From Catellatospora sp. KI3 (GTDB taxonomy: Bacteria; Actinomycetota; Actinomycetes; Mycobacteriales; Micromonosporaceae), in the NCBI RefSeq assembly GCF_029948125.1, contig NZ_JASAMB010000001.1, positions 620,001 to 684,000 of the forward strand: a stretch of 64,000 bases of DNA, read 5' to 3'. The notes below the pieces were generated by a model. The model was not told the origin of the DNA. It saw only the letters and a list, made by a program, of their open reading frames with translations, and searched no databases. Made by a program: the position numbers and the translations under genes. Every line of letters begins with the position of its first letter. Within the stretch, counting starts at the first letter, position 1. Of the stretch, positions 42,279 to 50,685 are shown in pieces.

Positions 42279-42281
42279 ACG

Positions 42282-43352
42282 CTAGCCCGCATGCCGGGCC
42301 CGGACGGGGGCAGTGTCACCGTCGGTGAACGGGCCGAGCCAGTCGGGGAGCACGATGTCGGTCTGGCCGGCGTCGGTGGCGATGCGGCGGGGACGCTGCA
42401 GGGCCTCCATCCGGTGGTGGCGGCGTACCGGTTCACCCGCGGCCGCGCTCGCGCCGCCGCCGGGGACCGCGACCAGGCCGGGTCCGAAGCCGGCGGGTAC
42501 GGCCACGGTGGGTCCGGTGGCCAGCCCGTCGCCGACGGTACGGTCCGCCAGCGGTACGGCCGCTCGCCGACGCGGCGCCGGACGGGGCACGCTTCCGTTG
42601 CTCCCGGCACTTGCCCGGTCCTGCCGGATCGGGTGCACCGAGCCGCCGACGCCGTCGGCGGGCGGGGCGAAAGCGGGGGCGGCGGCAGCGCTCTCCGACG
42701 ATACGGCGGAAGCCGAGACGGCGGCGCTGCTCCTGGACGACCTGGCCGAAGCTGTGACGGAATCGCCGCCGACAAGCGGTGCGCCCGAAGCCGAGGCGGA
42801 ATCGCGGCCGACGAGCCGTGCGGCGGAAACCGCGGCGGGATCGCTGCCGACGAGCCGTGCGGCCGAAGGCGAGGCGGGACCGACGACGAGCCCGGCGGCG
42901 GAAGGCGAGGCGGGGCCGCTGCCGACGGGTGGTGCGGCAGAGGTCGGAGCCGCGGTCGGAGCTGTCGGGTGGTTGGTGCGTGGACGGTGTGCGAAGCGGG
43001 AGTCGGTGTTGATCCCCGGCACGCCGGTGCCGACCGTCAGGGGTGGGACGCGGTCGGCGGGGTTCGGGACGGTGGTCGTGAGCCGGGGCGCCCCGGCGTG
43101 GGCGGGTACGGCGGCGCGTTCGGTCCGCCGGGGTGCGGCGGGAGTCGTGGCCGACACCGCGCCGCGCCCGGCGGGACGGGGTCGGCGCGAGCCTGGCGCG
43201 GTCCGGCCGCCGGCTCCGGGCCGGGTCGGGTTCGGCGGAGCCGAGACCGGTCGGCGTCTGCGCGTCGCGCGGGGGCGTGGTTCGCCCTGCCACGGCCGCA
43301 CCACGGCGAGCACGGTGAAGCCGCCCACCAGCAGCGCTACCCCGAAGACCAT
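42282..43352 (-). CDS. membrane-anchored low-complexity protein with 13-residue repeats
   Basis: Not recognised. 356 residues from ATG 43352; an in-frame GTG at 43376 is possible. One N-terminal membrane helix (MVFGVALLVGGFTVLAVV) is followed by a long Arg/Pro/Ala/Ser-rich region. In the middle, residues about 135-210 consist of five imperfect 13-residue repeats (for example VGSDPAAVSAARL and VGRDSASASGAPL). Near the C-terminus a more ordinary segment (IVLPDWLGPFTDG) appears. It lies between birA and the divergent accD, so its position is shared with the carboxylase genes, but its role is unknown. Confidence 0.55.
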   Translation of the reverse strand: MVFGVALLVGGFTVLAVVRPWQGEPRPRATRRRRPVSAPPNPTRPGAGGRTAPGSRRPRPAGRGAVSATTPAAPRRTERAAVPAHAGAPRLTTTVPNPADRVPPLTVGTGVPGINTDSRFAHRPRTNHPTAPTAAPTSAAPPVGSGPASPSAAGLVVGPASPSAARLVGSDPAAVSAARLVGRDSASASGAPLVGGDSVTASARSSRSSAAVSASAVSSESAAAAPAFAPPADGVGGSVHPIRQDRASAGSNGSVPRPAPRRRAAVPLADRTVGDGLATGPTVAVPAGFGPGLVAVPGGGASAAAGEPVRRHHRMEALQRPRRIATDAGQTDIVLPDWLGPFTDGDTAPVRARHAG

Positions 43353-43453
43353 CGTCACATCAGTCCTAACGACCACCCCAAACCAGACGAAACGACCACA
43401 CCCCGTACCAAGATCGACTCGTTGTTGATCCGTGCACGTGTGGCGCAGATGAC

Positions 43454-43467
43454 TGAACGAGAGTTCA
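43454..43467. promoter_or_regulatory. TGAAC-N4-GTTCA palindrome upstream of accD
   Basis: TGAACGAGAGTTCA, inside a perfect 6-bp-arm palindrome CTGAAC-GAGA-GTTCAG (43453-43468), 22 bp before the accD GTG. Shares 11 of 14 bases with the accA site at 54526. Confidence 0.55.
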
Positions 43468-43489
43468 GGGGTTCGTTAGCATCACGGGC

Positions 43490-45085
43490 GTGACGACTAC
43501 GGTGCCGAAGGACAGCAGCCAGGTGAGCCGGACGACGGCGGGCAAGCTCGCCGACTTCGACCGCAGGGTCGAGGAGGCCGTGCACGCGGGCTCCGCGCGG
43601 GCGGTGGAGAAGCAGCACGCCCGGGGCAAGAAGACCGCGCGCGAGCGGATCGAGCTGCTGCTCGACGAGGGTTCGTTCGTCGAGCTGGACGAGCTGGCCC
43701 GGCACCGGTCGACCAACTTCGGCCAGGACCGCAACCGGCCGTACGGCGACGGCGTGGTCACCGGCTACGGCACCGTCGACGGCCGCCCGGTGTGCGTGTT
43801 CGCGCAGGATTTCACGATCTTCGGCGGCTCGCTGGGCGAGGTCTTCGGCCAGAAGATCGTGAAGGTGATGGACCTGGCCATGAAGACCGGCTGCCCGGTC
43901 ATCGGCATCAACGACTCCGGCGGCGCCCGCATCCAGGAGGGCGTGGTCTCCCTCGGCCTGTACGGCGAGATCTTCTTCCGCAACGTGCGCGCCTCCGGCG
44001 TGATCCCGCAGATCTCGCTGGTCATGGGCCCGTGCGCGGGCGGGGCGGTCTACTCCCCCGCCGTCACCGACTTCACCGTGATGGTCGACCAGACCTCGCA
44101 CATGTTCATCACCGGCCCCGACGTGATCAAGACCGTCACCGGCGAGGACGTGGGCATGGAGGAGCTGGGCGGGGCGCGTACGCACAACACCAAGAGCGGC
44201 AACGCGCACTACCTGGCCACCGACGAGGCCGACGCGATCGAGTACGTCAAGGCGCTGCTGTCGTACCTGCCGAGCAACAACCTCGACCAGGCGCCGGCCT
44301 ACCCGGCCGTGGCCGACCTGGCCGTCTCCGACGTCGACGCGGGGCTGGACACGCTGATCCCGGACTCGGCCAACCAGCCGTACGACATGCACGCCGTGCT
44401 GGAGTCGATCCTCGACGACGGCGAGTTCCTAGAGGTCCAGCCGCTGTACGCGCAGAACATCCTGACCGGCTTCGGCCGGGTCGAGGGCAAGCCGGTGGGC
44501 GTGGTCGCCAACCAGCCGATGCACTTCGCGGGCTGCCTGGACATCGCCGCCTCGGAGAAGGCGGCCCGGTTCGTGCGCACCTGCGACGCGTTCAACATCC
44601 CGGTGCTGACCTTCGTGGACGTGCCCGGCTTCCTGCCCGGCACCAGCCAGGAGTGGGACGGCATCATCCGCCGCGGCGCCAAGCTCATCTACGCGTACGC
44701 GGAGGCCACCGTCCCGAAGATCACGGTGATCACCCGCAAGGCCTACGGCGGCGCGTACGACGTCATGGGCTCCAAGCACCTGGGCGCCGACCTGAACTTC
44801 GCCTGGCCGACCGCGCAGATCGCGGTGATGGGCGCGCAGGGCGCGGTGAACATCCTCTACCGTGCGGAGCTGGCCGCCGCCGACGACCCGGTGTCCCGCC
44901 GCGCCGAACTCATCGACGAGTACGAGGACACCCTGTGCAACCCGTACGTCGCCGCCGAGCGGGGCTATGTCGACGCGGTCATCCGCCCGTCCGCCACCAG
45001 GGCACACATCGTCCGGGGGCTGCGCACGCTGGCCGCCAAGCGGGAGACCCTGCCGCCGAAGAAGCACGGCAACATCCCCCTGTAG
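43490..45085 (+). CDS. acyl-CoA carboxylase beta subunit (carboxyltransferase)
   Basis: 531 residues from GTG 43490. Transfers CO2 from carboxybiotin to acetyl- or propionyl-CoA, feeding fatty-acid and polyketide synthesis. The two crotonase-like halves are visible: [21 protein letters not shown] with [20 protein letters not shown], and [21 protein letters not shown] with [19 protein letters not shown]. An Asp in GGAYDVM is what I recall as the residue favouring propionyl-CoA in PccB/AccD5-type enzymes. Works with the alpha subunit at 54.6 kb and epsilon at 46.1 kb. Confidence 0.94.
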   Translation: MTTTVPKDSSQVSRTTAGKLADFDRRVEEAVHAGSARAVEKQHARGKKTARERIELLLDEGSFVELDELARHRSTNFGQDRNRPYGDGVVTGYGTVDGRPVCVFAQDFTIFGGSLGEVFGQKIVKVMDLAMKTGCPVIGINDSGGARIQEGVVSLGLYGEIFFRNVRASGVIPQISLVMGPCAGGAVYSPAVTDFTVMVDQTSHMFITGPDVIKTVTGEDVGMEELGGARTHNTKSGNAHYLATDEADAIEYVKALLSYLPSNNLDQAPAYPAVADLAVSDVDAGLDTLIPDSANQPYDMHAVLESILDDGEFLEVQPLYAQNILTGFGRVEGKPVGVVANQPMHFAGCLDIAASEKAARFVRTCDAFNIPVLTFVDVPGFLPGTSQEWDGIIRRGAKLIYAYAEATVPKITVITRKAYGGAYDVMGSKHLGADLNFAWPTAQIAVMGAQGAVNILYRAELAAADDPVSRRAELIDEYEDTLCNPYVAAERGYVDAVIRPSATRAHIVRGLRTLAAKRETLPPKKHGNIPL

Positions 45086-45168
45086 CGGCATCCATCAATC
45101 ATCAGCGGTGAGTGACGCCCATGTGGCACAACGTTCACGTGCACCCTCCAGTGTGGAACGATGGCGGG

Positions 45169-46110
45169 ATGAACCTGCCGCGGCGCCATACCGTGCTGGT
45201 CGACGTGGGCTACCTCTACGCGGCCTCGGGCGAACTGGTGCTGGGCACCTCCAACCGCTCGGAGTTCAAGGTGGACGCCGAGCCGCTCATTCACGCCCTC
45301 ATCCAGCTGGCCGCCAAGCACCTGGGCGAGGACCTGCTGCGGGTGTACTGGTTCGACGCCGCCCGGGACCGGGTGCCCACCATCGACCAGCGGGTCATCG
45401 CGCAGATGGGCCAGGTCAAGCTGCGGCTGGGCAACCTGAACATGCGCGGGCAGCAGAAGGGCGTGGACGCGCAGATCCGCAGCGACCTGGAGACGCTGGC
45501 CCGGCACAAGGCGGTCACCGACGCGGTGCTGGTCGCCGGGGACGAGGACATGCTCTCGGCGATCGAGGCGGCGCAGAGCTACGGGGTGCGGGTGCACCTG
45601 TGGGGCGTCGAGCCGCCGTACGGCACCAACCAGGCCGAGCGGCTGCTCTGGGAGAGCGACACGGTGTTCACGCTGGACGCCGACACGGTCCGCCCCTACT
45701 TCACGCCCACCGGCCGCACCCGTACCCCCACGCCCGCCGAGGTGTTCTCGGGCCGCCCGGCGATCGCGCTGCCGGCCGCGCAGGTGTCGGCGGTGCCCGA
45801 GCCGCGGCCCGCCCCGGTCCGCCCGGTCGCCGCGCCGCTGCCCGAGCGCACCGAGATCGTGGACATCGGCGAGTTCGTGGCGCAGAAGTGGATCCTCGCC
45901 CGGGGGCGGGACAACATCGGCGACCTGCTGCCGGGGCCGAAACTGCCGACCGTCATCGACAAGGAGCTGCTGGTCGAGGCGGAGAAGGAGCTGGGCATCT
46001 CGCTGCGGCAGTACGAGAAGGCCCGGCTGTGGGTCCGCGACGGGTTCTGGTCGCGGGTGTATCGGGAGTTCGGCATGAGCCGGCCCCACGGGGAGGGAGA
46101 GCAGAGATGA
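45169..46110 (+). CDS. NYN-domain protein (PIN-like nuclease fold)
   Basis: 313 residues from ATG 45169 (MNLPRRHTVLVDVGYLYAA), the start typical for this group; the frame is open to 45112. The NYN/LabA-type nuclease domain covers the first 170 residues with acidic positions in VLVDVGYLY, KGVDAQIRSDLETL and VLVAGDEDMLSAIEAAQSYG. A C-terminal OST-HTH-like region (LGISLRQYEKARLWVRDGFW) follows a Pro-rich linker. Predicted RNase, role unknown. The stop overlaps accE by 4 bp, so it is coupled to the carboxylase epsilon gene. Confidence 0.85.
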   Translation: MNLPRRHTVLVDVGYLYAASGELVLGTSNRSEFKVDAEPLIHALIQLAAKHLGEDLLRVYWFDAARDRVPTIDQRVIAQMGQVKLRLGNLNMRGQQKGVDAQIRSDLETLARHKAVTDAVLVAGDEDMLSAIEAAQSYGVRVHLWGVEPPYGTNQAERLLWESDTVFTLDADTVRPYFTPTGRTRTPTPAEVFSGRPAIALPAAQVSAVPEPRPAPVRPVAAPLPERTEIVDIGEFVAQKWILARGRDNIGDLLPGPKLPTVIDKELLVEAEKELGISLRQYEKARLWVRDGFWSRVYREFGMSRPHGEGEQR

Positions 46111-46310
46111 GCGAGCAGAGCGGCCCGATCCGGATCGAGCGCGGGGTGCCGACGGCGGAGGAGGTGGCGGCCCTGGTCGCCGTACTGTCGGCGCGGCCGG
46201 TGGTGGCACCGGCCACATCGGAGCCGGTGTCGGCGTGGTGGCGCAGCGGCCTTCCGGCCGTGACCAGGCCGGGCGCGGGCGCGTGGCGGCGCTCGGGACT
46301 GCCCGCCTGA
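46107..46310 (+). CDS. accE: acyl-CoA carboxylase epsilon subunit
   Basis: 67 residues, start overlapping the NYN gene (ATGA). The pattern IRIERGVPTAEEVAALVAVL followed by a spacer and WWRSGLPA near the end is that of AccE/PccE, the small actinobacterial subunit that bridges alpha and beta subunits and stimulates the complex. The usual position is directly after accD; here an NYN gene has come between. The Pro/Ala-rich middle is short compared with some relatives. Confidence 0.88.
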   Translation: MSEQSGPIRIERGVPTAEEVAALVAVLSARPVVAPATSEPVSAWWRSGLPAVTRPGAGAWRRSGLPA

Positions 46311-46437
46311 CGGTGTGCATCCTTGCCCGATTTCGGTAGTCTGCAAGCGCTGGAATCGGTGGGCGCCCATGGCCTGACTCGTTGGCCGCGAACGGCAGCA
46401 CGCCACCGACTCGCCAATGGGGGAGGTAACAAGCGCC

Positions 46438-47010
46438 ATGGGACTGCCCGAAGAGGACAAGGGACCCGCCTGGCTGCGTGACTACGGCCGCGGCAGCGGA
46501 TACACCAAGACCAGCGCGTTCACCGGGTATGACGAGGGCACGCTGGCCATCGAGCTGGCGGATCTGAAGCTCTTCGCCGACGTGCTGGAGAAGGAGCACA
46601 TGCTCGACTACCGTCCGCACGCCAAGACGGTCTTCGAGCAGATGGCGACCGTCGTGCAGGCTCCGGACAAGCGGTTCCAGGAGCTGTGCGCGGGCATGCA
46701 GGGCCACCGCGACATGCTGGTCCAGGCCGCCGACGCGCTCGCCCGGCACGACGAGGCGGTGCTGAACTTCATCACCGCCACCCGCGAGATCGTCAAGCAG
46801 TACGGCAAGACCGACGCGCTCACCGCCGCCCGCACCACGGACGTCAACCGCGTGCTGGCCTCCGATCCGAACGCGGCGGCGCCCGGCCAGAGCGGCCAGC
46901 CGGCCGCGCCCGGCACCGGGCAGGCCACGGACCCGAAGAACGCGGTCGTCATCCCGCCGGTGGACCCGACCGCCGGCACCACCTCGGACAACGGCGGTGA
47001 CTACAAGTGA
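46438..47010 (+). CDS. helical protein of a type VII secretion-like block, first gene
   Basis: Not firmly recognised. 190 residues from ATG 46438, with GGGGGAGGT upstream. Residues 30-125 are helical (ELADLKLFADVLEKEHMLDY, DMLVQAADALARHDEAVLNF), resembling a long WXG100/PE-like hairpin, and the last 55 residues are Pro/Ala/Gly-rich. Its stop overlaps the start of a PPE-like gene, which is followed by mycosin. By position and shape it looks like the small member of a PE/PPE-type pair that is exported by a type VII system. Confidence 0.65.
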   Translation: MGLPEEDKGPAWLRDYGRGSGYTKTSAFTGYDEGTLAIELADLKLFADVLEKEHMLDYRPHAKTVFEQMATVVQAPDKRFQELCAGMQGHRDMLVQAADALARHDEAVLNFITATREIVKQYGKTDALTAARTTDVNRVLASDPNAAAPGQSGQPAAPGTGQATDPKNAVVIPPVDPTAGTTSDNGGDYK

Positions 47011-48239
47011 CGGGCACCGACTGGAACAACGTCCCCATGCAGACCATGTGGGACTGGGTGAACCACCGGCAGCTCACCCCGCACTTCGAGCAGTCCGACG
47101 GCTGGAAGAAGGCCAGCGAGCTGGCCTACCTGCACCGCGACCGGCTCCAGGTGTACCGGGAGAAGCTGGCCGCCGTCTGGCGGCCCGAGGGCAGCGAGGC
47201 GGCGAAGACCTTCCTGGCCAAGCTCGACGAGCTGATCGCCTCGGTGGCGAACGTCGCCCACGTGACCAGCGGCAACTACATGTACGCCCATGACATGCCG
47301 ATGGCCATCGACGACGCCAAGCGCAAGCTGAAGCCGATCTACGACGAGTACATGAAGTACCTGCCCGCGTCGGGGCCGAACCCGAAGACGCCGTCCGACC
47401 TGCCCAGCGGGGCGGGCACGGTGGACCAGTACCTGGCCAAGAAGCTGGGCGAGGCGCGGGCGATCATGGTAAACCTCGGTTCGGCACTGGTCATGGCGCC
47501 GTACAACATGGAGAAGCCCGCGCCGTACGTGCCACCGGGCCGCGGCACCAAGCTCGACGGCGGCGGCGACTACGGCGGCGGTGGCGGCGGCTCCCCGGCA
47601 CCGTTCGTACCGCCGATGATCCCGCCCGTCCTGCCGATCCCGGCGCCGCCGCCCCTGGCGAGCTTCACCCCCGTCACGATGCCCGTCGGCAGCGGTCCGG
47701 ACCTGTCCGGGCTCAACCCGGCGCCACCGACCACGAACGTGCCGATCGGCACCAGCCCGACCAACCCGGGCCTGCCCTCGACCCCCGGCACCCCCGGCCT
47801 GCCGCCCAACGTCATCGGCGGCCCGCCGATGACCGGCCTGCCCGGCGGGGTCAAGCCGCCGGTGATCGGCGGCATGGGCGGCGCCGCGCCGCTGGCCCGC
47901 GGCGGCGCGGGCATGCCCGGCGGCGTGATCGGCGGTGCCCCGGTCGGCGGCGCGGCCCGCGCGGCGGGCGCCCGGCCCAACCCGGTCGGCGGCATGATCG
48001 GCGGCGGCGCACCCGGTGCGGCCGGTCGCGGCGCCGCGGGCGCGCGCGGTGCGGCCGGGGTCGGCGCGCCGATGGGCGGGGTGCCGGGGCGGCCCGGCCA
48101 GCGCCGCGACGGCGAGCTCGAGGAGCACGGCGATCCGGACACGCTGTGGAGCGTGGCCCAGGGCGTGGCGCCGGTGCTGGAGGCGCCCGAGGCGCCCGAC
48201 CCGATCGACCCCGGTCCGGCGATCGGCATGTACCGGTGA
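47007..48239 (+). CDS. PPE-like protein with glycine/proline-rich tail
   Basis: 410 residues from GTG 47007, overlapping the previous stop. The N-terminal 160 residues are helical (MQTMWDWVNHRQLTPHFEQ, DRLQVYREKLAAVWRPEG with a W-x-G-like W-x-P-x-G turn) and fit a PPE/WXG-type substrate domain. Residues 180-370 are a Gly/Pro/Ala-rich tail with many GG and PG turns (GGGGGGSPAPFVPPMIPP, MPGGVIGGAPVGG). The final 40 residues are acidic (LEEHGDPDTLWSVAQGVAPV). Next to a mycosin, an exported surface component is likely. Confidence 0.72.
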   Translation: MTGTDWNNVPMQTMWDWVNHRQLTPHFEQSDGWKKASELAYLHRDRLQVYREKLAAVWRPEGSEAAKTFLAKLDELIASVANVAHVTSGNYMYAHDMPMAIDDAKRKLKPIYDEYMKYLPASGPNPKTPSDLPSGAGTVDQYLAKKLGEARAIMVNLGSALVMAPYNMEKPAPYVPPGRGTKLDGGGDYGGGGGGSPAPFVPPMIPPVLPIPAPPPLASFTPVTMPVGSGPDLSGLNPAPPTTNVPIGTSPTNPGLPSTPGTPGLPPNVIGGPPMTGLPGGVKPPVIGGMGGAAPLARGGAGMPGGVIGGAPVGGAARAAGARPNPVGGMIGGGAPGAAGRGAAGARGAAGVGAPMGGVPGRPGQRRDGELEEHGDPDTLWSVAQGVAPVLEAPEAPDPIDPGPAIGMYR

Positions 48240-49360
48240 GGCGTCTGCTCCGGACGGCGGCGGTGCTGGTCACCGCCGCCGCCACCATCGCGGTCGGCGC
48301 GGCCCCCGCGCACGCCGACCGCTTCCGCGACGACCAGTGGTTCCTGGGCTACCTCGATCTGGCCAAAGCGCACGCGATCAGCCAGGGCGAGGGCGTCACC
48401 GTCGCGGTGATCGACTCCGGCGTCGAGGCGCGCCATCCGGACCTGGCCGGCAACGTGCTGACCGGCATCGACGTGGTGACCGGGGGCAGCGGCAACGGCT
48501 GGGGCGACCTGGACGGCCACGGCACCGGCATGGCCGGGCTGATCGCCGCGCACGGCCACGGCAGCGGCGACGGCGTGCTCGGCGTCGCGCCCAAGGCGAA
48601 GATCTTCCCGATCCGGATGGCCAACGCGGCCGGCATGGGCAACGGCGACGCCATCGTGCGCGGCATCAACGAGGCGGTCAGCCGCAAGATAAAGATCATC
48701 TCGATCTCGGTGTCGGCGTTCTCATCCGTCCCGGACGACCTGATCGACGCGGTCGCCCGCGCCCGCGAGGCGGGCACGCTGGTCTTCGCGGCCAGCGGCA
48801 ACGCCCCCGAGGACTTCGTGGTCACCGCCCCGGCCCGCTACCCCGGCGCGGTCGCCGTGGGCGCCGTGGACCGCGGCGGCAACCACATGGGCTCCTCGGT
48901 GAGCGGCCCCGAGGTGCTGCTCAGCGCCCCGGGCGCCGACATCACCAGCACTAGCAAGATCAACAAGTCCGCCGGTACGCAGTACCGGCGCGGCAGCGGC
49001 ACCAGCCCCGCCACCGCGATCGCCGCGGGCGTGGCGGCCCTCGTCTGGTCCAAGTACCCGACGCTGACCGCCGACCAGGTGCTGGAACGGCTGACCCGCA
49101 CCTCGGTCGACAAGGGACCCCAGGGCCAGGACGGCGACTACGGCTTCGGCGTGGTCGACCCGGTCGCCGCGCTCACCGCCCCGGACGCGGCCCCCAGCAC
49201 CGAGCCGACCGACGGGTCCGTCGCCACCTTCAGCGCCAGCGAACTGCCCGACACCGGCGACGGCGACGGCTCGCGGCTGGGCCTGATCGCGCTGCTGCTC
49301 GGCGCGGTCGTCGTCGCGGGCGGCGTGGCCGTCGTCGTGGGCCGCCGCGTACGCCGGTAG
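48236..49360 (+). CDS. mycosin (type VII secretion-associated subtilisin-like protease)
   Basis: 374 residues from GTG 48236, overlapping the PPE-like stop. Signal peptide ending at AAPAHA, subtilase triad with Asp in VAVIDSGVEARHPDL, His in DLDGHGTGMAGLIAAHG, and Ser in GTSPATAIAAGVAALVW. The C-terminus has LPDTG (337-341), a 22-residue hydrophobic helix (LIALLLGAVVVAGGVAVVVG), then RRVRR. Mycosins stabilise and process type VII systems outside the membrane and normally end in such a helix; the LPxTG just before it is unusual. No EccB, EccC or EccD gene is in the window. Confidence 0.9.
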   Translation: MRRLLRTAAVLVTAAATIAVGAAPAHADRFRDDQWFLGYLDLAKAHAISQGEGVTVAVIDSGVEARHPDLAGNVLTGIDVVTGGSGNGWGDLDGHGTGMAGLIAAHGHGSGDGVLGVAPKAKIFPIRMANAAGMGNGDAIVRGINEAVSRKIKIISISVSAFSSVPDDLIDAVARAREAGTLVFAASGNAPEDFVVTAPARYPGAVAVGAVDRGGNHMGSSVSGPEVLLSAPGADITSTSKINKSAGTQYRRGSGTSPATAIAAGVAALVWSKYPTLTADQVLERLTRTSVDKGPQGQDGDYGFGVVDPVAALTAPDAAPSTEPTDGSVATFSASELPDTGDGDGSRLGLIALLLGAVVVAGGVAVVVGRRVRR

Positions 49361-49370
49361 CCTGCCGTCT

Positions 49371-49994
49371 ATGCCTAATCGCCCGAACCTGGTCCTCGCC
49401 TCCGCCAGCCCGGCGCGCCGCAACCTGCTCGCGGCCGCCGGGATCGACGTCGAGGTCATCGTCAGCGGCGTCGACGAGGAGGCGGTCGAGGCGACCACCG
49501 CCGAGGCGCTCAGCGGCGTGCTGGCCCGGATGAAGGCCCACGCCGTGGCCGAGCGGCTGCGCCACAGCACCCACCCGCACCCGCAGCCGCTGGTGCTCGG
49601 CTGCGACTCGGTGCTCGCCTTCGACGGCCAGATCCTCGGCAAGCCGGACAGCCCCGAGGCGGCGGCCAAGCGCTGGCAGGCGATGCGCGGCCGCAGCGGC
49701 GTGCTGCACACCGGCCACTGCCTGATCGACCTGGCCACCGACCGGATCGCCCAGGGCGACGCCGCCACCGTGGTGCACTTCGCCGACATCAGCGACGAGG
49801 AGATCGACGCGTACGTCGGCTCCGGCGAGCCGCTCTGGGTGGCCGGCTCGTTCACCATCGACGGCCTGGGCAGCTCGTTCGTCGAGCGGCTGGAGGGCGA
49901 CCACACCAACGTGATCGGCCTGTCGATGCCCCTGCTGCGCCGCATGCTGGCCGAACTGGGCTACGAGATCACGCAGTTCTGGCGGAGCCGCTGA
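49371..49994 (+). CDS. maf: Maf nucleoside triphosphate pyrophosphatase
   Basis: 207 residues. Hydrolyses modified or canonical NTPs, mostly pyrimidines, acting as a housecleaning enzyme. Signatures: LVLASASPARRNLLAAAGI at the N-terminus, VLGCDSVLAFDGQILGKP in the middle and WVAGSFTIDGLGSSFVERLEG near 160. In actinobacteria maf is often next to carboxylase genes; here the type VII-like block is inserted between accE and maf. It starts 10 bp after the mycosin stop. Confidence 0.95.
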   Translation: MPNRPNLVLASASPARRNLLAAAGIDVEVIVSGVDEEAVEATTAEALSGVLARMKAHAVAERLRHSTHPHPQPLVLGCDSVLAFDGQILGKPDSPEAAAKRWQAMRGRSGVLHTGHCLIDLATDRIAQGDAATVVHFADISDEEIDAYVGSGEPLWVAGSFTIDGLGSSFVERLEGDHTNVIGLSMPLLRRMLAELGYEITQFWRSR

Positions 49995-50025
49995 ACCCGC
50001 CCGGCGGCGGCATAGGCTCGCAGGC

Positions 50026-50685
50026 ATGAGCCGTTCCTTCATCACGGTCACCGACGAACTCCACGACTACGTCGTCAACCACGGCACCCCGCCCGACGAG
50101 CTGCAGCAGGACCTGATCGCGGAGACGGCGCGCGCCACCGGCTCCGCGGCGGGCATGCAGATCGAGCCGGAGTACGCGGCGCTGCTGACCATGCTCACCA
50201 AGCTCGTCGGCGTACGGCACGCGGTCGAGGTGGGCACGTTCACCGGCATGTCGTCGCTGGCCATCGCCCGCGGGCTGGCCGAGGGCGGGCGCCTGACCTG
50301 CTTCGACGTCTCCGACGAGTACACCTCGATCGCCCGGGCGTACTGGGCGCGCGCGGGCGTGGCCGACCGGGTCGAGCTGCGCCTCGGCCCTGCCGCGGAC
50401 GGGCTGGCGCAGCTGCCCGACGAGCCGTACCTGGACCTGGCGTTCATCGACGCCGACAAGGAGAGCTACGGGCAGTACTGGGAGCTGCTGGTGCCGCGGA
50501 TGCGCCCCGGCGGCCTGATCATCTCCGACAACACCCTGCGCGGCGGCCGCGTCCTCGACCCGAGCCCCGACGACACCGGCACCATCGCCATCGCGGCCTT
50601 CAACGCCGCCGTCGCCGCCGACCCCCGCGTCGAAACCGTCCTACTCCCCTTCTCCGACGGCGTAACCCTCTCCCGCAAACACTGA
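50026..50685 (+). CDS. class I SAM-dependent O-methyltransferase (Methyltransf_3 type)
   Basis: 219 residues. SAM-binding motif AVEVGTFTGMSSLAIARGLA with acidic loop CFDVSDEY, and metal-binding FIDADKESYGQYWELLVPRMRPGG and SDNTLRGG, as in catechol/caffeoyl-CoA-type enzymes that need a divalent metal. Substrate unknown. Its last 45 bp overlap the end of the convergent MFS gene. Confidence 0.92.
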   Translation: MSRSFITVTDELHDYVVNHGTPPDELQQDLIAETARATGSAAGMQIEPEYAALLTMLTKLVGVRHAVEVGTFTGMSSLAIARGLAEGGRLTCFDVSDEYTSIARAYWARAGVADRVELRLGPAADGLAQLPDEPYLDLAFIDADKESYGQYWELLVPRMRPGGLIISDNTLRGGRVLDPSPDDTGTIAIAAFNAAVAADPRVETVLLPFSDGVTLSRKH

